Positions 21,124 to 30,568 of a DNA stretch of 64,000 nucleotides are shown here, one piece after another. Below the pieces are notes generated by a model, which ran no database searches, was not told where the DNA came from, and saw nothing but the letters and a program-made list of their open reading frames with translations. Origin of the DNA: Arsenophonus sp031446105 (GTDB taxonomy: Bacteria > Pseudomonadota > Gammaproteobacteria > Enterobacterales > Enterobacteriaceae); the NCBI GenBank assembly GCA_031446105.1, contig CP132907.1, forward strand, positions 62,001 to 126,000. Direction: 5' to 3'. Each line of letters opens with the position of its first letter. Position 1 is the first letter of the stretch. Made by a program: the position numbers and the translations under genes.

Positions 21124-21210
21124 GCGATTGTGGCGGAATGGGTAGACGCACTAACTTCAGATGTTAGTATTCTTTTTATGAATTTAGGGGTTCAAGTCCC
21201 CTCTTTCGCA
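21124..21210 (+). tRNA. leuT: tRNA-Leu (CAG), with a weakened acceptor stem
   Basis: An 87-nt class II tRNA starting GCGATTGTGGCGG. The anticodon loop TTCAGAT gives CAG. The variable arm (ATTC/GAAT) and T stem (AGGGG/CCCCT) are well formed. The acceptor pairs GCGATTG with CTTTCGC, leaving U-U mismatches at 5-68 and 6-67. E. coli tRNA-Leu1 already has a mismatch at 5-68, so one of the two is new. CCA is not encoded. Confidence 0.93.
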
Positions 21211-21267
21211 TAATAAATTGTAAATTTATTAATATAATAAGTGGTATGATAATAAAAAAATCTTTTT

Positions 21268-21344
21268 CGGCGAGTAGCGCAGGTTGGTAGCGCAACTGGT
21301 TTGGGACCAGTAGGTCGGAGGTTCAAATCCTCTCTCGCCGACCA
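21268..21344 (+). tRNA. proM: tRNA-Pro (UGG)
   Basis: A 77-nt tRNA starting CGGCGAGTAGCGC and ending CTCGCCGACCA, with encoded CCA. The loop TTTGGGA gives anticodon TGG. Almost identical to E. coli proM. Its wobble U is a CmoA/CmoB substrate type. Confidence 0.97.
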
Positions 21345-24300
21345 TAATAAAATACATTTTGTTATTTTTTGATTTTTATTTTTTATTATATAGGAATTAT
21401 TTTTATTATAAATTTGTAATTTTTATTACAGTTGATATGATAAAAAAATATTTTTTAATATCAGATTATAATAAAATATATTATATAGAATATAAAAATA
21501 TCGGTAAAAATTTATTCTTTATAATTTTTTTATTATTTTTTTTAAATTAAAAAATTATCAACTTTATATTATAAGATATAATTAAAATAAATTAAAAACA
21601 ATTTTTTATAAAATTTAATAGATTATTTTTAAATTTGTAATAATTATGAATATAAATACTTTATTTATTTTTTTAAAATATTAATTGTATTACTATTAAT
21701 AATTTTATTATAAAATAAATTTTATTTTTTTTAAAATTTTTATTAGTATTTTTTAAGTTATTAAAAAATATTAATTTTATTTTATTTTTTTTAATATATT
21801 AAATATAATTTATAAAATTATTAATTTACAAAATGCTTTAATTAAAAAGCATAATTTTTAGTACATTTATCTGTTTTGATTGATTTTTAATCAAAATTAA
21901 TTATCACATATTAGTGAAATATGTACTAAAAAAATAGATAATAAAACAACAAACAAGATTGATGATCTTTTTTAATTAGATTAAAAAATAACTAAATTTA
22001 ATATTTTTTTTATTAGCTAAAATAATTTTTTTAATATTTTTATTTTAAAATATTTTTATTTTGACATTATATTTGAAATAATTTTATATCATATTTTGTT
22101 ATTTAATATTTATAACAATTTATAAAATAATCAATATTATTTTTCGTAATTTTAATATTTTTGCAATTAATTCTTGTTTACTATTTTCTTAATAATAAAA
22201 ATTTTTTAGAAATTGCAAAAAAGATAATACGAGGAATGTTTATTTTTTTGGATCTTTAAATTAATAAATTAATTAATATTTTAAAGATTTTTTTTGTTTT
22301 TGAATGTTATATTTTTTAATATAATAAGTCATTATGCCATTTTTTGAATTGTAACAATTTTGATTAATAAACTATAAAAATAATTATTTAATTTAATTAT
22401 GTGTACAAGTTTTTTTTAATTTATATTTTGTTTTGTAATTAATATTTTTCTTAATTTTATTTTATATTTTTTTATTCTTTATCATTAAATATTTTTTTTA
22501 TAAGTTTAGTATTTGTCTTTGTAAATTTTCTATGTTTTAAATTTTTTTTTACTAAAATAATTTTACTAAAATTTGAAAAAACTGATAAGTGTTTTTATCT
22601 AAATATTTTTCAAAAGTATAATTATACATTTTAACTTGATAACTATTTCTAAAATATAATTAAAAATTTATTTTTTTAAATAAAGACAAAAATTTTATAA
22701 TAATGTAATGATTTTAAAAAGTATAATAATTTTTAAGGTAATATTCTATATCAATAGTAGTTTATTTAAAATTGCAGAAAATATTTTTTTAAATATAATG
22801 GTAATGCGTATTTGTTTTTTTAAACCAAATCTCTTAAGAAAAGCGACAAAAAAATAAAGTATTATTTAATTTATTTAGTTTTATTTTTAATATCTTTTAA
22901 ATCTTTTAAAAAATAAGTGCAAAAAGAAATGAGGCATTTTGTATTGACGATATAAACTCAATTTTTTTATAGTATTGCTGATAATTAATAAATTTTTAGA
23001 TAAAGAATTTATGAATATTTCTTTTTATAAAATATATTGCAATATTGGTTTCTTTATTTAGCAATGCATTTTCTATTTTTTAACAAATAAACTTTTTCTA
23101 CTAATTTTTTTATATAGAAAAGTATTTATAAAAAATAATTATCTTGAATAATTATTGAAATAATTTAAATTTTTAATTTTATATGATATTTTTCTATATT
23201 TTTATAAAATATTTTTTTTAAAGTTTTAATAAACTTTTTCTATATAGTTATATTTAGTTTTTTAGTAAAAAACTAAATTTTTTATGAAAGTGAAAGTTAC
23301 ATTTAAATTATTAAGTGATTTAATTAAATTTAAAAAAATTCATATTTTTAGTTATTTTTAAGTATTTTATATAATTTTAATAAAATATATCATCTTTAAT
23401 AAAATTATTTTTTTTATTAAAGACTATTTTATATAAAATATAAATCTATTAAAATACATAAAATATGAAGTATCATAAAAAATTTTTTATATATTTAATA
23501 TATTTATTTTAATAAATAATCTTTATTTTTTATTTATAAAAATTATCATATCTGTTTATTTCTATTTTTTTAAATATTATTATTTTTTATTTAATTAAAT
23601 TTGACAATAAATTAAATTATTTTATAATTTTTTTATATTCTTATATTTAGATTTTTAATAAAAAATATATTTATTTATAAATAATTAATTAATAAAAATA
23701 TCATATTTTAAGTTCAATTATTTTAAAAATATTTATTTATTTTTAAAAATTTAAAATTAAAATATATTTATGCTATTCTAAAATTAGAAATTAAAATATT
23801 ATTTATATAATCAATATGTTGTTTTTGAATATTTTAAATACTTAAATATTAAAAAATTTTAAATTAAAAAAAATAATAATTTAATTTTATTTAATAAATT
23901 TTAGAATTTATAATTCTTAATTTATATTTTTATTATTAATTTAAAATAAAAATTATTAAATTAATAAAAGTAATATTTTTTATTTACAGAATTTTAATTT
24001 ATAATAAAAATAACAATGTTTTATATTTTTAAATAAAATTTAATAAATATTTTTTAAATATATTTCTTATAAAAAATGTATTATTTAGTATAGTCTAAAG
24101 TAATTTTTATGTAATTTTTTGTGAATTAATAAATAAATATTTATATATATTAAACATCGATTATTAATTATTTTTGTTGTATTTTAGATTTTTAGAAATG
24201 TAATAATTTAATAAATTTTAAATAATTTATGATATTAAAATATAATTAAAATTTTTAATTTAAGAATTTTAGTATTTTTTTTAAATAGTTAAAAAAATTT

Positions 24301-24514
24301 GTAAAAATATTAAAAAATAATGTATTTAATTTTTTATTATTTTTTGATTAGTTTTTTTAACTATATTTTTTTAAAAAAAGTATTTTTACAATAAATGATT
24401 TTTTATTTATTAATTTATTAAATTATTTTATGATTATTTAATATCATGATTATTTATATTAATATCATTTTTTTGTTTATTTTTAACTTTAAAAACATAA
24501 AGGGTAAAAAAATA
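21345..24514. other. 3.2 kb desert at the hemYXDC-cyaA-cyaY position
   Basis: No coding sequence I can support. In E. coli the order proM ... hemY-hemX-hemD-hemC-cyaA-cyaY-lptM-dapF fills this interval, and both flanks are conserved here. So the late-pathway heme genes hemC and hemD and adenylate cyclase have been deleted or eroded beyond recognition at this locus. A large inverted repeat at 21855-21932 is listed separately. Slightly less AT-rich patches near 22800-22860 and 22915-22960 could be debris. Confidence 0.5.
21855..21932. repeat. Nested inverted repeat (possible structured RNA)
   Basis: Outer arms TTTTTAGTACAT (21855-21866) and ATGTACTAAAAA (21921-21932) pair perfectly over 12 bp. 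Inside, TTTTGATT (21874-21881) pairs with AATCAAAA (21889-21896) over 8 bp, and TCAC (21904-21907) with GTGA (21914-21917). Together they can fold as a three-way junction. Perfect GTAC-containing arms are less expected by chance than A/T-only ones. Function unknown. Confidence 0.45.
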
Positions 24515-24685
24515 ATGATTAAAATATTTAATATAAAAAAATTTTTTTTTATAATTTTGGTAAGTGTTTTATTAAAATTACTTTCAGGTTGTGGTATAAA
24601 AGATGTTCTTTATTTAAATTCTGAAGTAATAAAAAGTAATGAGAATGAAGAAGATAAATTTTTATTAAGAGATATCAAAAATTAA
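24515..24685 (+). CDS. lptM: LPS-assembly lipoprotein LptM (YifL)
   Basis: A 56-aa lipoprotein beginning at ATG 24515 with AGGG ten bases upstream. A longer frame from 24446 exists but lacks this ribosome site. The signal peptide (MIKIFNIKK plus a hydrophobic run) ends in lipobox LSGC with Cys26. The first mature residues CGIKDVLYL match E. coli YifL/LptM CGLKGPLYF, the conserved part reported to assist LptD/LptE maturation. The rest is acidic and divergent. Position directly before dapF is as in E. coli. A Lys inside the hydrophobic stretch is odd. Assignment rests on the motif and the synteny. Confidence 0.82.
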   Translation: MIKIFNIKKFFFIILVSVLLKLLSGCGIKDVLYLNSEVIKSNENEEDKFLLRDIKN

Positions 24686-24749
24686 TAGAAAATATCATAA
24701 TTAATCGATTAATTAAAATATGTAATTTTTTGATTATTTTGGAGAAAAA

Positions 24750-25574
24750 ATGCAATTTTCAAAAATGCATAGCTTAGGTAATGATTTTATGGTAGTAGAT
24801 GCAGTTAATCAAAATATTTTTTTTTCCTCTAAGTTAATTTGTCATTTATCAGATCGTCATAAGGGTATTGGTTTTGATCAGCTTTTATTGGTCGAGGCAC
24901 CTTATTACCCAGATTTTGATTTTCATTATCGTATCTTTAATGCCGATGGTAGTGAAGTTTTTCAATGTGGTAATGGTGCTCGTTGTTTGGCACATTTTGT
25001 TCGTCTTAAAAAATTAAGTCATAAACGTAATATAAAAGTTAGTACTAAATCAGGAAAGATGACATTATTTATATTAAATAATCAAGATGTTTGTGTAAAA
25101 ATGGGTATACCTCAATTTGAGCCACATAAAATACCATTTAAAGCTTTTAATATAAAAAAAAAATATAAGATTAAAATTAAAAAGAAAAGAATATTATGTG
25201 GTGTAGTTTCGATAGGTAATCCACACTGTGTTTTACAGGTTGAAAATATTGATACTACCGAGGTTTTATTATTAGGTAGCTTAATAGAAAAGCATAAATG
25301 TTTTCCTGAAAGAACCAATGTTGGTTTTATGCAAATTATAAATAATAAAAATATTCGATTGCGTGTATATGAACGGGGTGTAGGAGAAACAAATGCTTGC
25401 GGAAGTGGTGCTTGTGCTGCTGTTGCTATTGGTATTCAGCAAGGTTTGTTACAAAAAAATGTTACTGTTGATTTACCTGGTGGTATTTTAAAAATTTTTT
25501 GGAATGGATTTGGTCATTCTTTATTTATGAGTGGTCCTGCAACGCATGTTTACGATGGTATCATTAATATATAA
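24750..25574 (+). CDS. dapF: Diaminopimelate epimerase
   Basis: Converts LL- to meso-diaminopimelate for peptidoglycan and lysine. The 274 aa equal the E. coli length. The catalytic cysteines are Cys73 (FQCGNGARC) and about Cys217 (ACGSGACAA). GGAG precedes the ATG at good spacing. The gene lies 64 bp after lptM. Downstream xerC and uvrD of E. coli are replaced by the ychF region. Confidence 0.98.
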   Translation: MQFSKMHSLGNDFMVVDAVNQNIFFSSKLICHLSDRHKGIGFDQLLLVEAPYYPDFDFHYRIFNADGSEVFQCGNGARCLAHFVRLKKLSHKRNIKVSTKSGKMTLFILNNQDVCVKMGIPQFEPHKIPFKAFNIKKKYKIKIKKKRILCGVVSIGNPHCVLQVENIDTTEVLLLGSLIEKHKCFPERTNVGFMQIINNKNIRLRVYERGVGETNACGSGACAAVAIGIQQGLLQKNVTVDLPGGILKIFWNGFGHSLFMSGPATHVYDGIINI

Positions 25575-25757
25575 ATTTATATTTTTTAGTTAAAATTGTA
25601 TTTTTTTATAAAAACTATTTTTTATTAAGTAATATTTAAACTGAAAAATTTATTTTTTAAAAAAATATTTTTCTTATAATATAACTTTTATTTATAAAAA
25701 TTGTTTTTTAGAAAAAATTTTAACTATATTTTTTTGATATTATAGAATTTTAATTAT

Positions 25758-26849
25758 CTATTTTTTAAATAAAAAATAGATAATATCACCATCTTGTACA
25801 ATATAATTTTTTCCTTCACTGCGCATTTTTCCAGCTGCTTTTGCAGCAGTTTCTCCTTTATATTTAACAAAATCAGAGAATGAAATCGTTTGTGCACGTA
25901 TGAATCCTTTTTTAAAATCTGAATGAATTTTTCCAGCTGCTTCTGGTGCAGTAGTATTAATTGGAATACTCCAAGCACGAATTTCTTTTGGTCCAGAAGT
26001 AAAAAAAGTTTGTATATTCAATAAGTTATAACCAGCCAGTAATACTTTACTAAAACCAGTTAGTGTCATATTAAATTCGATCATAAATTCTCTTTTTTCA
26101 TTCTTTTTTAGTTTGCTGATATCTGATTCGATAATGGCACATATTGGTATAACAATGGTATCTTCTTTTTTAGCTATTAACTTTACTGAATTTAAATAAG
26201 AATTATTTATAAAATTGTTTTCACTAACATTTGCAATATATATAATAGGTTTTAAAGTTAAAAAACTAAGATATTTAATTAGTTTTTTTTCTTCTTTTTT
26301 TAATACTAGATTGCGTAACATACAAGATTTTTCAAGATGATGATAACACTTCAATAAAGTATTTAATCTAATTTTGATTTCTTGTGTTTTATTTTTTTCT
26401 TTTTTTTGTATCCTGTTAATTGCTTTTTCACAAATATCTAAATCAGATAATATTAATTCAGTATTAATGATATTAATATCAATTAATGGATCAATTTTTC
26501 CATTAACATGTGTAATATTATTGTTATCAAAGCATCGAATAACGTGTATTATAACTTCAGTTTCACGGATATTGTTTAAAAATTGATTACCTAATCCCTC
26601 TCCTTTAGATGCTCCTTCTACTAATCCAGCAATATCAACAAATTCTATTTTAGTTGGTAATATTTTTTTCGGTTTAACAATTTTAGCTAATGTGTTAAGA
26701 CGTGGATCAGGAATTTCTACAATAGCATTGTTGGGTTTTATAGTGCAAAATGGAAAATTTTCTGCTTTAATATTAGATTTAGTAAGTGCATTAAAAAGTG
26801 TTGATTTTCCTACATTTGGTAAACCAATAATGCCACATTTAAATCCCAT
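25758..26849 (-). CDS. ychF: Ribosome-associated Obg-family ATPase YchF
   Basis: P-loop NTPase of the Obg family that prefers ATP and binds ribosomes. The 363 aa match E. coli YchF. G1 is GLPNVGKST (9-17), G3 is DIAGLVEGASKGEG, and the altered G4 position NVSE is typical of this ATP-specific subgroup. The C-terminal TGS domain (QTFFTSGPKEIRAW onward) ends EGKNYIVQDGDIIYFLFKK. It follows pth on the minus strand with 123 bp between, as in the E. coli pth-ychF operon. Confidence 0.97.
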   Translation of the reverse strand: MGFKCGIIGLPNVGKSTLFNALTKSNIKAENFPFCTIKPNNAIVEIPDPRLNTLAKIVKPKKILPTKIEFVDIAGLVEGASKGEGLGNQFLNNIRETEVIIHVIRCFDNNNITHVNGKIDPLIDINIINTELILSDLDICEKAINRIQKKEKNKTQEIKIRLNTLLKCYHHLEKSCMLRNLVLKKEEKKLIKYLSFLTLKPIIYIANVSENNFINNSYLNSVKLIAKKEDTIVIPICAIIESDISKLKKNEKREFMIEFNMTLTGFSKVLLAGYNLLNIQTFFTSGPKEIRAWSIPINTTAPEAAGKIHSDFKKGFIRAQTISFSDFVKYKGETAAKAAGKMRSEGKNYIVQDGDIIYFLFKK

Positions 26850-26972
26850 AATTAATTTTACCTAATTTTAAATATTTCTTGATTATAAGTAAGGATAAAT
26901 AAATTTATTTATTAATAAATAATATAAAATAAATAATATATATGATATTAATTTATATAATAATCATTATTT

Positions 26973-27563
26973 TTAATAAAATGCTTTAAAGTTGTGTAAA
27001 CGAGTGATTGCTTTATTTATTCCTTGATCTAATAAAATTTCAGTACAGAATATTGCTTCTTTAATAGTTGTATTAATTAATTTTTTTTCGTGTATTTTTG
27101 GTTTATTTAATAAAAATTGAACAACTTTATTTTTATTTCCAGGATGACCAATTCCAATTCGTAAACGATAAAAATTAGCATTATTACCAAGTTTTTCTTG
27201 GATATCTTTAAGTCCATTATGTCCATTATTTGTACCACCAAATTTTATTTTAGCTTTTCCTGGAATTAAATTTAATTCATCATGAACTACGAGAATTTTT
27301 TCTGGTTGGATATGATAAAAATTAACTAACGATAAGACTGCTTTACCATTAAAATTCATATATATTTTTGGAATTAATAAATAAATAGATCCTCCGTATA
27401 AATTAATTTTTCCTATGTAACCAAAAAAATTTTTTTTTGGTTTTAAAATTTGTTTATATTTTTTTGCTAATAATTTTATATACCAAGATCCTACATTATG
27501 ACGAGTTAATTCATATTTAATACCTGGATTAGCTAAACCTACAATTAGTTTTATATTACCCAT
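26973..27563 (-). CDS. pth: Peptidyl-tRNA hydrolase
   Basis: Cleaves peptidyl-tRNA released by drop-off. The 196 aa match E. coli Pth (194). The catalytic His is in TRHNVGSWY at about residue 22. The substrate loops GLANPGIKY, FMNFNGKAV-like YMNFNGKAVLS, HDELNLIPG and GGHNGLKDI-like NNGHNGLKDI are all present, as is RLRIGIGHPG. Located between prs and ychF on the same strand. Confidence 0.98.
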   Translation of the reverse strand: MGNIKLIVGLANPGIKYELTRHNVGSWYIKLLAKKYKQILKPKKNFFGYIGKINLYGGSIYLLIPKIYMNFNGKAVLSLVNFYHIQPEKILVVHDELNLIPGKAKIKFGGTNNGHNGLKDIQEKLGNNANFYRLRIGIGHPGNKNKVVQFLLNKPKIHEKKLINTTIKEAIFCTEILLDQGINKAITRLHNFKAFY

Positions 27564-27746
27564 AATATTGTATTTATTTTATTGATTTTATGAATATTTA
27601 TTATTTAATTTTGTATAAAATATATCTTATTTTTTATTAAATATTTTTTTATTTATGTATATTTTAAGCTATAAAATGATATATAAAATATTATAAATTA
27701 TTATTTATTGATATATTTATAGCGTATTGATTTTTTAAATATTTTT

Positions 27747-28694
27747 TTAATGTTCGAACATAGCAGCAATTGATTCGTCATTACTAATTCTACGAATTGC
27801 TTCAGCTAACATTTCCGCTAATGTTAAAGAACGAACTTTATTTAGTTTTTTTATATCAGAAGATAAAGGAATTGTATCACAAACTATAATTTCATCAATT
27901 ACTGATTGTTTAATATTTATTATTGCATCTCCTGAAAATATTGGATGAGTTGCATAAGAAAATACTCTTTTAGCACCTTGTTCCTTTAGGGCTTCGGCAG
28001 CTTTACATAAGGTGCTTCCAGTATCAATCATATCATCAACTATTACGCAATCTCGATTCTTTACATCTCCAATAATATGCATTACTTGAGAAACATTTGC
28101 TCTTGGACGTCTTTTGTCAATAATTGCCATATAAGTATCATTTAGTAGTTTTGCAATAGCTCGTGCGCGAACAACTCCTCCTATATCAGGTGATACTACA
28201 ATTGGATTAATTAATTTTTTTTTTAACATATCTTCTAATAAGATTTTGCTGCCAAAAACGTTATCTACTGGAACATCAAAGAATCCTTGAATTTGTTCTG
28301 CATGTAAATCAACAGTTAATACGCGATCAACCCCAACACTAGAAAGAAAATCAGCTATTATTTTAGCAGTAATTGGAACTCTAGCTGAACGTACTCTTCT
28401 GTCTTGACGTGCATAACCAAAGTATGGAATTACGGCAGTAATACGACCTGCAGATGCTCTTCTTAATGCATCAATCATTACTACTAGTTCCATTAAATTA
28501 TCATTTGTTGGAGCACAGGTTGATTGTATTATAAAAATATCATCACCACGAACATTTTCATTAATTTTTACACTAATTTCACCATCACTAAAACGACCTA
28601 CTTCAGCATCTCCAAGAGTAGTATCTAGACGATTAGCAACACGTTTAGCGAGTGTAGGTGTAGCGTTACCAGCAAAAAGTTTCATATCTGGCAT
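27747..28694 (-). CDS. prs: Ribose-phosphate pyrophosphokinase (PRPP synthase)
   Basis: Makes PRPP from ribose-5-phosphate and ATP, for nucleotides, histidine, tryptophan and NAD. The 315 aa equal the E. coli length. It keeps the ATP flexible loop YFGYARQDRRVRSARVP, the DLHAEQIQGFFD block and the PRPP-binding motif VIVDDMIDTGSTLCKAA. A GTGAGG ribosome site precedes the ATG. The order ispE-prs-pth-ychF is as in E. coli. Confidence 0.98.
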   Translation of the reverse strand: MPDMKLFAGNATPTLAKRVANRLDTTLGDAEVGRFSDGEISVKINENVRGDDIFIIQSTCAPTNDNLMELVVMIDALRRASAGRITAVIPYFGYARQDRRVRSARVPITAKIIADFLSSVGVDRVLTVDLHAEQIQGFFDVPVDNVFGSKILLEDMLKKKLINPIVVSPDIGGVVRARAIAKLLNDTYMAIIDKRRPRANVSQVMHIIGDVKNRDCVIVDDMIDTGSTLCKAAEALKEQGAKRVFSYATHPIFSGDAIINIKQSVIDEIIVCDTIPLSSDIKKLNKVRSLTLAEMLAEAIRRISNDESIAAMFEH

Positions 28695-28767
28695 TTTGGA
28701 ACAGCCTCACTTTTGAAATATTTAAAAGTATTATTATATTTTAACAAAAAATATATAAATTATGAAT

Positions 28768-29637
28768 TTAATATTGATTAATCATTGTATCACGAAATGT
28801 ATGTAATGGAGAACGATTAATACCTTTTGTAATAAAAAATTGTATCCATTTAGGAGCACTATCTAGTATTTTATAGGCTGCTGTTTTAGTCTGAAAAGTA
28901 CCAAAAACGCAAGAACCTGTCCCTGTAAGACGTGATGGTGTATGCTTTTGCATCCATAAAATTAATTTTTCAACTTTAATAAATTTTTTTCTGACAATTG
29001 TTTCACAATCGTTTACGTATTTTTTTTGTAATATTTTCTTTAAAGATAATTTTGGTGAATTTCTTTTTAATTCAACTTCAGAAAATACTTCTTGAGTAGG
29101 AATTACTATTTTTGGATATGCTACTAAATACCATTTTTCTTTTAAATTTATTGGAAACAGCTTGTTTCCAATGCCTTCTGCAAAAGATGAATAACCATTT
29201 ATAAAAAATGGAATATCTGCACCAAGTTTATTAGCAAGATTAATCAGTATAATATCATTTATATTAGTTTTCCAATGAAAATTTAAAGCAATTAATGTTG
29301 TTGCCGCATTAGAAGACCCACCACCTAAACCTCCACCAATAGGTAATTTTTTTTTAACATAAATATCTGCGCCTTGATATTCATTTAATAAGTTCATTTG
29401 TATACAATAATTTTGTAGTAAATGAGCAGCTTTAAGAATAAGATTATTTTTTTCTATTATATTAATAAATGGTGTCATTAATTGAATTTTATTATCTCTA
29501 CGTGATTTAATTGTAATTTCATCACCATAATTTAAAAAATGCAATAGTGTTTGAATATTGTGGTAACCGTCATTTCTTAAACCGTTAATATAGAGAAATA
29601 AGTTAATTTTTCCTGGTGAAGGCCAGCTTAAAATCAT
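28768..29637 (-). CDS. ispE: 4-diphosphocytidyl-2-C-methyl-D-erythritol kinase
   Basis: GHMP kinase of the MEP isoprenoid pathway, feeding undecaprenyl phosphate and quinone side chains. The 289 aa match E. coli IspE (283). The ATP-binding motif PIGGGLGGGSSNAA is at about 99-112. The catalytic Lys near residue 10 (SPGKINLFLYI) and the motif SRLTGTGSCVFG are present. Only three bases separate it from the end of lolB, so the two are co-transcribed. Confidence 0.97.
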   Translation of the reverse strand: MILSWPSPGKINLFLYINGLRNDGYHNIQTLLHFLNYGDEITIKSRRDNKIQLMTPFINIIEKNNLILKAAHLLQNYCIQMNLLNEYQGADIYVKKKLPIGGGLGGGSSNAATTLIALNFHWKTNINDIILINLANKLGADIPFFINGYSSFAEGIGNKLFPINLKEKWYLVAYPKIVIPTQEVFSEVELKRNSPKLSLKKILQKKYVNDCETIVRKKFIKVEKLILWMQKHTPSRLTGTGSCVFGTFQTKTAAYKILDSAPKWIQFFITKGINRSPLHTFRDTMINQY

Positions 29638-29640
29638 TGA

Positions 29641-30291
29641 TTAAAAATCCCAATTGTTTATTTTTAATTTAATAAGTTTATCAGATTGTTTTAATTCAAT
29701 ATTACTTGGAAGTTTAAATTGATTTTTTTTTAAATAAGAAAGATAATTTATGTTCCATTTTTCTCCATTTTTTATATATTTTATTTTTTTTAGAAGTCCA
29801 TTATTTTTTAATGTAAATGATGTGGCATTAATTGGTAAACCAATTAACCAATAAGAGAAGTTTTCTATAGGAATTTTTATATTTATTAGTTGATAAATTA
29901 ATTCTTCTGGTTTTTTATTTGTATATTTTTTATTATTCTTATCTGTTATTATAGTAAAATCTGGTGTTACATAAAGCATGAATTCTGTAATTCCTAAAGG
30001 ATTATTAAAAAATAGTTGGTAATTTAAAAAATTATTTTGTTGCCAAAAAAAATTAGCATAAATTTTATTATAATTATCAATATAAGTAAAAGAACCTCTG
30101 GTATTAAATTTTTTTAATTGTATTATTTTTTTTTGATGGATAATCCATTCTGTATTTATTTTTTTATTGATTGATTTTATGTTTAATTTTTTTGTAAATG
30201 TACAAGCAGTTAGTAAAATATTACATAAAAAAATAAATATAATATAAGTAAAGAAAGATAGACTTTTAAAGTTTTTTTTATTTAGTATCAT
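29641..30291 (-). CDS. lolB: Outer-membrane lipoprotein receptor LolB
   Basis: Accepts lipoproteins from LolA and inserts them into the outer membrane. Starting at the ATG at 30291 gives 216 aa (E. coli 207). A longer in-frame start at 30393 exists, but CTAGGAA lies just before 30291 and the signal peptide fits there: MILNKKNFKSLS, a hydrophobic run, then lipobox LTAC. Matches include TRGSFTYIDNYNKIYANFFWQQ, NNPLGITEF and the end KLKINNWDF. Strongly AT-driven Lys/Asn/Ile content. Divergent from the hemA remnant, as in E. coli. Confidence 0.93.
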   Translation of the reverse strand: MILNKKNFKSLSFFTYIIFIFLCNILLTACTFTKKLNIKSINKKINTEWIIHQKKIIQLKKFNTRGSFTYIDNYNKIYANFFWQQNNFLNYQLFFNNPLGITEFMLYVTPDFTIITDKNNKKYTNKKPEELIYQLINIKIPIENFSYWLIGLPINATSFTLKNNGLLKKIKYIKNGEKWNINYLSYLKKNQFKLPSNIELKQSDKLIKLKINNWDF

Positions 30292-30568
30292 AAAAATATT
30301 TCCTAGATTTTTTATAAATATTAATATTAGTCCATAGTTATAAAAAATTTTCTTGATAAAGGTAATCAAAATTTGTTTTGATATCGAATGCATTTAGTAT
30401 ATTTAATAATTTATACATTTTATTATATAATTATATTAATTAACTAAAATATCTTTTAAAAATTTATTTATGTAAGTTCATTGTTTTTTATAAAATAACA
30501 TATTTAAAATTATTTAATTGAGTAAATATAACTTTTTTACATTTGATAAAAATCATAAAATTAAGATA

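Noticed and set aside
21359..21550. 63-codon frame after tRNA-Pro
   Set aside because: Composition is that of translated A/T DNA; no motif and no ribosome site.
21855..21932. Nested inverted repeat as the GlmZ small RNA, which lies near hemY in E. coli
   Set aside because: No sequence resemblance to recalled GlmZ, so the position alone is not enough.
30291..30393. Longer N-terminus for LolB from 30393
   Set aside because: The extra residues would displace the signal peptide, and a good ribosome site lies before 30291.
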